From: Phoronis ovalis
Lineage: Eukaryota; Phoronida; Phoronidae
Assembly (NCBI GenBank): GCA_028565635.1
Contig: JAOXYB010048169.1
Location: forward strand, 1-26,713
DNA: 26,713 bases
Direction: 5' to 3'
The notes beneath the pieces are model-generated. The model did not search any database. It saw nothing but the letters and a program-made list of their open reading frames with translations, and was not told the DNA's origin. The first letter of the stretch is position 1; each line of letters opens with the position of its first letter. The translations under genes and the position numbers were made by a program. Shown here piece by piece: positions 12,501 through 21,500 of this stretch.

Positions 12501-15500
12501 GCTCGGAACTGACTCCATTTTGAATTAATTTTTTGGTCCGGAATGATACTATACAGTCCCGTCCAATTTTGTGGTGTATGCTATTTATATATTTCTGTTC
12601 AATTACAGGTGATACCTGAACCAGAAGAAGGATTCCGTTCAGGGATGGTGGAAATTCATGGGAGTGGCATTATTAAAGCTTCCAATTTAAGGCTGAATGC
12701 TCAAAAATTGAAAATAGATGCTGGAGGTGTTCTATCTGTTAATGGTGGGGGAATTGTTGATGGTCCTGGACAAGGTCAAGGCTACTCAGGAGGTGGACAT
12801 GGTGGCAAAGGGGCAATTGGTTCTGTTTCTAGTGAGCAATTCTTACATGTTTAAGTTTTGTAAAAGAGTAACTGAGTTAAGTTGTCACAAGTATTAAAGC
12901 TGGTCTATAAAGTATTGAAAGACTTAACTGTAGATTGGACACTACCAACACCCGTGCTAAAAAAGTAGTTCTAGTGAGAGTGACAAAGTAACACACAATC
13001 ATATCTTGCCTGTTTAAAATTCTTATATTATATCTGGCTTTTAATAATTTGACAGACAATTTTTTAAGTCTACATATTATGATGTTTTTATTATATTATT
13101 TATTTCTTGACACCTAAATGTTTCCTTGCAACTTTCTGCACTATTAACTCTTCTAGCTCATGCATCAGGTGCAATTTATGGTTTGGTGACAAATCCCACA
13201 GAGTTTGGAAGTGGTGGAGGCTCAGCAACGAATTCTTCTGGCAAAGGTAAGCAAGTCAGTGCTATTTTTTGGGAAACTATACAACAAGAAATGTATTTCT
13301 AAATTGTACTTGCATGTTTTGTGTAATGATATAATTAGAACCTGTGCATATAGTTGGTTTCTTCCTACACACTGGTTATTAAATGACTAAATAAATATCA
13401 AAGAAGAATTTAAACGGGTAAAACAACTGTTGAATAAACGGCAAAAAAGGATTTTGTGCGGAAAGAAATTGTTTAAAATTATTCTATGAGTTAACGTACC
13501 AATTATTGTGTGTATAATACTTTGAAGGTGGAGGCATTCTGAAGTTAGATATTGTAACATCATGTGTAGTGGAAGGAACTATCATGGCTAATGGCATGCC
13601 AGGTTCTGTAAATATAGGTGGCGGAAGTGGTGGCAGTATCTGGTTAACAGCAGACACAGTAGAAGGTTCAGGGAGCATACAGGTGAAATACTGTAAAAAT
13701 ACTATATCAATACATTATGAACAAAAGTTTAGAATAAGTCTGAAGGCTGGAATGAAAATTTTGTGCAGCTCAACTTTAAGTATTAACTATTTATTCAACT
13801 GATTTGTGTTGATATTTGTATAGTAGTAAACTGTATCATATTTCACTCATTTTGTGAAATTAGGGTAATTTTATAATTATGTTCTAAATGAAATTGTTAT
13901 AATTTTAATGTGTGTGGGGTGCCTAATTTATAGTTCACATTTTAGTAGATATACTTAATAAAACATTATAATCGTTAATTCTTTTTATTGTTTTATGTAC
14001 ACAGTCACTAGGTGGTGATGGTGCCTCAAACTCTGGTGGAGGTGGTGGTGGCAGGATTGCCATTCACTGGTACAAGATAAAGTGGTGGTTTGGTCACCTG
14101 GTAGCATATGGAGGAACAGGACACAGTAATGGTGGAGCTGGCACAGCATTCTTACAGGTAATGAAAGTAGTGCACACATAAAATTTAAAGTCATAAATAG
14201 TGTTTAGATAATGAAATAATACTTAGAATGCATGACATGCATTGCTTATGAGTTCATCCATCTATCACTTTAAAATTTATTAAAATAAATATATAAAGCT
14301 AAGTTAATAGTTAGCGTTTGGTTCCACGTGATAGCTGAACATAACTTTATCCCTAGAAATTCTTTATTTAGAACACATCTCTGAATATCTGTTTTGTTCA
14401 GTTCCTTCTGCAATTAGTATAGTTTAACTTGTTCAACACTGAAAGTTTGATATTCGAGAATCTTGCACCTTAGTTGTTTATGGGTGAACAAAACAGCAAG
14501 ATTCTTAATAGTAGTTGCACTTGACTTACTAACACCATGAATGGGACAAAATTTCATTGTACTAGTAAGCTAAGATTAAGAAAGGATTCCACAAGAGTAC
14601 TTTACAATCATTCAGTGCATGAATGCATGTCATTATTGTGTAGGATGTGACTCAGCATGTGATGAATAGGACCCTAATCATTGATAACAACAATAGACTA
14701 CCAGCTGATGCAACTATCAGCGATTATTCACGGTATTCGTATGACTCAGGACGAACCTGGATCGTCAGCAATGCTAGCAAAATTTTTGAAAATATACAGT
14801 TGTTGCGTGGAGCACATCTGGCTCTACATCCTGACTTGGGAAGGTAATGATAATTGAACTTATAGATGCTGCAATACAAATATACTTTGTTCCTCGCTGC
14901 ACCTGGCAGCTTTGTAGAGTAATGTCCGATACATAAATTATGTTTGTGTTTTTCGAGATCTCATGGTAAACTGCCAGCAAGTTTAGAATATTTTTCTATG
15001 TAAAAAGAAATTGTTTGAAAAGTATCTTATTAATGAGAACTGTCTAGAGTAATACTTAAAAACATTTTGGTATTAATTCATTTTTGACAGCCCTTTTGTT
15101 CTGAATGCTTCTAAAGTCATTGGTGATAAAACTGGTGTCTTGCATGTTGGCCCTGGCCAGTATATAGTTGTGCAGCATCCTGATGAACTGGAATTTTCTA
15201 ATAATGTGTACATCTATGCCGGAGGAACACTAGTACTGCCACCTACATTTACATGTCATGGTATTGATATCACTGTTATGTAAGTAAAATATTTCTTAGT
15301 TGGTGACATTGTGAAATAAGAACAGTTTTATTTAGCGATTTTAAAGTTTCTAGTTGTAGTGTTACATTAAGTCTCATTCACTAAGGGGATATTGTGTGAA
15401 AGTGTGAGATTAGAGGATTAGTGTAGCATTCAACAGAATTGAAAATTGTAAATTTTTATTCAACAAGTCAATCTTAATTATTGATTTACTGATAAAAGCC

Positions 15501-18500
15501 GTTAACTATTTTCAATTATTTAGAGGAAATGAGAAGAATTATTTGTCAAATTGTGTATTTGTGGCAGCATAAACACATTCAATTCTACAAAAAAAATTAC
15601 TAAACTGTAATTTCGCAGTCCACATATTCCACTAGTGGCAAACTTGATAAAATGCAATTAGAAAGGACCCTATTTAAAGGGAACAACTTGCTTGTATATT
15701 TTTGAGTACAGTATATACCATTTTCTTTTTACAGCCTGTGCAAAAGTTGTCAAATAGTTTTATTTTTAAAAATTTAATAATGAGGTGTGAATAGAGAATA
15801 GTCTTTAACCTCAATCTAGACTGTACCAGAGAAATTCTATGACACGTCCAATTAGGAAGTAGTTTTTGTATCTACCTTGCTGGCCCTAACTTCTAGTGCG
15901 TGATGCAGTAATTACAAGTTTTACATATATTAATTATATTTATTTAAATAAATGTAAAACTGATATATAGTGGTAGTTCCAGTTGTTTTGTCACAACAAT
16001 TATTTTACACTAATATATTGACGCCTGTCTCCATCTAAACAATTCTTATATTCTTTTATACAACATTATTTCACATTTTAGGGGAACTCTGGGTGCTCAT
16101 GATCTCACTGTGGGCAATGGTTGCCGACTGTTACTTAGTAATACAGGGCGATCTAGAGGCCTGGTGGACAGGGAGGGAGAAGATGGCACGTATATCTTTG
16201 ATAACTTGACAGTAAGTTATGAAGGAGAAGTGACTATGATGAGCAGTATTCCAGAAATTGAGAGAAATTTAACACTAAAGGTGAGTATGGTATTGAATCA
16301 TGAATCATGAGAAAGATTGTTTACAAAAAATACAACAGCTTGTGGTACATAGAACTACATAGAAATTTCTCATGGACGGTATCTATTTCTTGACAACTCC
16401 AAGCTGCTAGTGTAAGCATTTATATTTGAGTATAAAGCCATAAAAGCCTTGAAACAGTATGATTGTGCCTGCTGCTTTCTAGGTTGGAAAATTCCATATC
16501 AAAGGTCAAGGTCATGTTCATGCTGTCCATGTGAATGTTGAAGCCGATACATTGATCATTGATGATCTTGGAAGACTTGTTGGAGACTTGCACAACATTC
16601 CATGCTCTCAAGGAGAAGGAGTAGATGCATCAGGGGCTTCAGGTAAAGTGACAACAAAAAACGTCTTGTGCAAATGAAACATACACTGTTTATCACATGC
16701 ATTCATCTGGCTGGTACTGTACAGGGACACACTTTTATTCAAATGTTTTTATGATCTGAAAACCTAACATAATTAATATTTGATGTTATGGTGCACTATA
16801 ATGACGTTTCTTAAGTAATTGGTACTTCTTGGTCTCACCTTCAAATACCAGGATATCAAGTTTAAATGGTAGAAAACCTCTTAAATTGGTTGAAGCGCAC
16901 CTTAGCCATGGTTCATACATTTTAAATTAAAAAGACTCTTAGTTTTTGTGAACCTCTTTTTAGTCTGGGATCTCCGATATATATAAATGACCGCAGTTTT
17001 CAACCAGGTTGCTGTATCGGAATGTCCACATAAATGTAGCTATCATGAGGTTACATGACAATTTGAAAGTTTCTGCAAAAGCAAGTGATACTAGGAGCAT
17101 ATGGGTAGTTGTAAGAAATGGCTACCCGATACACACATCTTCAAAATATCATTCATTGCAAGCAATATCCACCAGTAATGCAGTCCGTATTATTTCCGGG
17201 TATGGTTATAATGTTGAATAAGGCATAATTATATAATCACTCGAAATTAACATGTTATGCAAAAAAAATACCTTGAAAGTGTAATGAGCTAAGCAAATTT
17301 TACACTTAGTCTAATTTTTATTAATAAAAATTTGCATTGCTACATGAGGATGTTTAGTTCAGTGATCCTAGCATTCCACATATTACCATAATCTAGATGC
17401 AGTGGGTGTTAGGATAATTCAATTACGCTTTAAACAGTCGTGTAAGGGATGTTATTTCACACTGTGTTGCCAAAGGTTGCCATTTTGGCAGAATTTTGCA
17501 TAAACAACGCACACATTTATAAATAAATAGTATCGCACCTACATTTAGTTGTCCTTAACCAAATTATATCAGATTCTTAATTTCTACTAAACCTGGTTTC
17601 GTGAATTTTCTTAATAAAAATGTTTTTTTCTATGATTGTAATACACAGACAGGTAAAAATGCAAGCAACAGTAGCACCCTTTGAACTACCCATATGCGAT
17701 CTTAAGACAAAGTAGCTCTTTTGAGTTACACTTATTGTTTGTATTATGTATGCTGAAATAGGTGCTGGTCATGGTGGTAGAGGTGGAGCAGGTGAACATC
17801 AACCAAGTACAGGTGATGCATATGGCCAGCTATTTGAGCCTGACACTCGTGGGTGCAAGGGGGGACATGCAAATGGTGGTCGTGGTGGTGGAATTGTAAC
17901 ACTAAACATCATAGAACGCATGAAAGTGGATGGTGTTATCAGTAGTAATGGAGAAACAGCAAGTGCAAATGGTGGAGGAGGCAGTGGTGGAATGGTTAAT
18001 ATTACAGTTAACTTGATGCAGGTACATGTAACTTGATGGCTTTACTTCAGATCTATTATACTGGAGGAAAAATAATTATTAGAGAATGGACCCATTGCTC
18101 CCTTTTCCATCAAAGTTTATCTATTAGATATCAATCTCACAATTGACATTTTCAAAACTGTGACTATATAATGTATAATTTTAAAACAAATTATCTCATT
18201 TTAAGGGTTATGGTAAAATCCAGGCTATTGGTGGTGATGGTTACAGCAGTGGAAGTAACAATGGAGGTGGTGGTGCAGGAGGAAGAATAGGTGTTTACTT
18301 TGCTGAAAACAAAACATTTTCTGGAACCTTCGATGCTTATGGTGGCCTGTCTGGGAGCAATGCACAGGATGGAGGCCCTGGAACAATATTTTTGTATCAT
18401 ACAGGCACTGTATCATGTTTTTTAAAATTTTCTATAAAACATACATGTATTCTGCATCTTTCCAGTGACATGTTTTAGTAGATTACTTATTGCTTGAAAA

Positions 18501-21500
18501 GCGGACTAAGCAATTTTGCAATTCACCACACTCATGCATTAAATAAACAATACAACTTACAGTGATTTTTGCATGAAAAGCAAGTAGCCTTTAATTGTTT
18601 AAAAGTACATATAATTAATACTTCAATTGGTTTGTGATATTGAAAAAAAGTTAAATTCACTTTTTAGATGACTTAAGTGATGACTACTTTTGGTTGAATA
18701 TCATAAGTACATACAATGAATGTGACTAAATGCTGTATTAAACTACCTATATGAGACATCTATAGATTAGACAAGAATCAACTTTGACTTAGAGTTGTTG
18801 TGTGACAGTTGTAGTCCTAAGCTATTCTGCAAACAAATTCTGATTTTATTATCAAAAAACTTACTGTAATACATTACTTTGTTATAGGTTATAATCATTC
18901 TACCCTTGTCATCAATAATAACAATCGAGGTCCTGCTGGACATGACAATGCCATTCAGGACTACAGCGATCTATCTCAAGATGGCAGCCGTGCATGGTTT
19001 CTTCCACATCATGGCGATCATAGATTTACTGGTATATAATAATAATATACAATAACCCCTCCTAATTTTGACTATCACCCTTGCACTTAGTGTTGTTATT
19101 ATTACCTTTATTAGTCACAGCTGTGAATAATGTTTCCTTGTTGTAACCATAATATAAGGGTTTGTTCCTTTTCCTTAACATGATCTTGTTCCTCAATACA
19201 AACTTAATCTGCTCTATCCATTAAGATTTTGACCACTTTCACTTTATGATGATGAGACTTGAAATACAGATAATTTGCATGTATTGAGTGGGTCTGAGAT
19301 TCCTGCGCATTATCAAATTGAAAGGATTCTGTGATAGAGTCAAAAGCTTTCTGGATAGCTTAATTTAAAATATGTTCAATAAAATAAATAATTAAAAATG
19401 ATTCTAACAGTAACATTTAAATACTGCATCAGTAGTCATTCTAAATAAATGACCTCAAAAGGCCAAATAGATGAAACTGAGTGCTAATAAGTGAATATTA
19501 AAAAGAACCTGAATAAATTATTTCCTTCCTGATTTGTTGAATTTACGGTATTTACATATTAAGTGAAGTATAATTATACAAACTGAATATTTCTCAATTA
19601 TTTTTTAAGGTAACAACACTTATGAATTTGATGAACTACAAATATTTGGTCATGGCCAGCTAGCTGTGTTAACTGATCCTCCTGACAGTAAGGCGACAAT
19701 TTTCTTTAAACACATGATTGGAGACAGAACAGGAGCTATTCATGTTGGAAAAAATCAAATTATGGATCTTCAAAGACCTAGAATAGACCTTCCTTTCAGT
19801 GTACATGTCTATGATGGTGGCTTTCTTGGACTTTCCAATGAGACAGTTATTCATGGTATTGATATTTATCTGAATGGTATTCTTGCACATGTCGTGAATC
19901 TTACCTTACATCATGGAGGTAGGCTGTGGCTTAACCGTCAAGGTAAAACATTAGGTAAGGAACCAAGCCACTTTGAAATTAGAAAAGTGCACGTACAAAC
20001 TAATGGCTACATAAACATGATAACTGATCCAGTAAATGATCCCGGAATATCCCTTACAACAGAATACCTTCATATTGATGGTGGTGGCTTAGTACGAGGA
20101 ACTCATTTATATATGTATTCAGAAAATATAACAATTGATGCAGGAGGCATTTTAAGTGCTGATGGACTAGGGTATGCTGTATCCCATGGTTCTCCCAAAG
20201 CCTCTGATGGAAGTTTCATTTATGGCTTACATGGTGTGATAAATCCTGGAAAAGGGTTTGCAAATGGTGTATATGCATCAGGTGCTGGTCATGGTGGTAG
20301 CGGAGGTCATGGAAAAGAGATTACAAAAACTGGACAACCTTACAGTGACATCTATCGTCCCGAAGAATTTGGTAGCGCAGGAGGTGGAAGTAAGGGTGGT
20401 ACTGGTGGTGGTAGGATTTGGTTTAATGTTACAAATACTATCCACATAAATGGTTTAGTGTCTGCAAATGGGGCCAGTGGTGAAACATCCTTAACCTATG
20501 TGGCTGGTGGGGGTAGTGGTGGTAGTATTTGGATGCATTGTAATCGTATAACAGGATATGGAAGAATTGAAACACGTGGCGGAAATGGTTCTTCTTGGAG
20601 TGATTCAGTAGGTGCTGGTGGAGGAGCTGGAGGGCGCATTGCTCTGCATTTCAAAAAGAATGAAACCTTCAGTTCTTTTAGATATCTTGCAAGTGGAGGA
20701 TATCCCGGTTTATTTCGTGAAGATAATGAGCCTGGTGGTCCTGGCACTGTGTTTATATATCACTTACTTGAAAACCACAGAACACTGATAATTGATAACA
20801 ATGGTGTGCCTAATCCTATTACTAAATCCATCAACTGGCAAAACCTTGAAAATGATGGCTGTCGAGCATGGATTCTACCATTGTCTGGTAATAATGAATT
20901 TGCACATGGCAACCACACATTTTATTTTGAAGAACTGCAAATTTATGGAAATGGTCATTTTGCTATTCTCCCACCAACAGAAAATTTCAATGGGTCTCAC
21001 TTTATATATCATTCCCAATATTCTACTGAATTGTTTTCTTCAGCGTTTCCTTATAATACGACTATGTTTTTCAAGCACATGATTGGTGACAGAACTGGCA
21101 CTGTTCATGTAACTGATAAACAGGATCTAGACTTAAAGCGCGAAGAAATCGATCTTCCCTTTAATGTTCACGTATACTTTGGCGGTCACCTTGGGCTCGC
21201 ACCAGTGACTATTGTTCATGGCATTGAAATCCATTTGGCTGGCACACTGTCACACGTTCTTAATATGACTCTCCACCATGGAGGTTTCATATGGCTTAAA
21301 CATGGTGGTCACACAACTGGGGCATCATATAGCCATTATCGCTTCCAAACAGTAAGAATACAAAACCAAGGCTATGTTAATGCTACAACAGATCCAGTAA
21401 CAGAACCTGGAATAACGTTCTACACTGAAGGCTTGTATGTAGAAGGTGGAGGAATCCTGCATGGAACAAAACTTACCATGATTTCTGAAAACATTACTAT

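Noticed and set aside
15917-15961. AT-rich imperfect palindrome in intron 20
   Set aside because: Arms beyond the outer ten bases are simple A/T sequence, expected often in such AT-rich DNA; not counted as a finding.
18411-18420. GT donors just after 18410 for exon 24
   Set aside because: GTATCA gives the wrong phase, and GTTTTT keeps the frame but adds residues absent from the paralogue and has a poor consensus.
20496-20747. Proline-rich open frame on the minus strand within exon 26
   Set aside because: Same antisense effect of glycine-rich coding sequence; the plus frame has the conserved unit landmarks.
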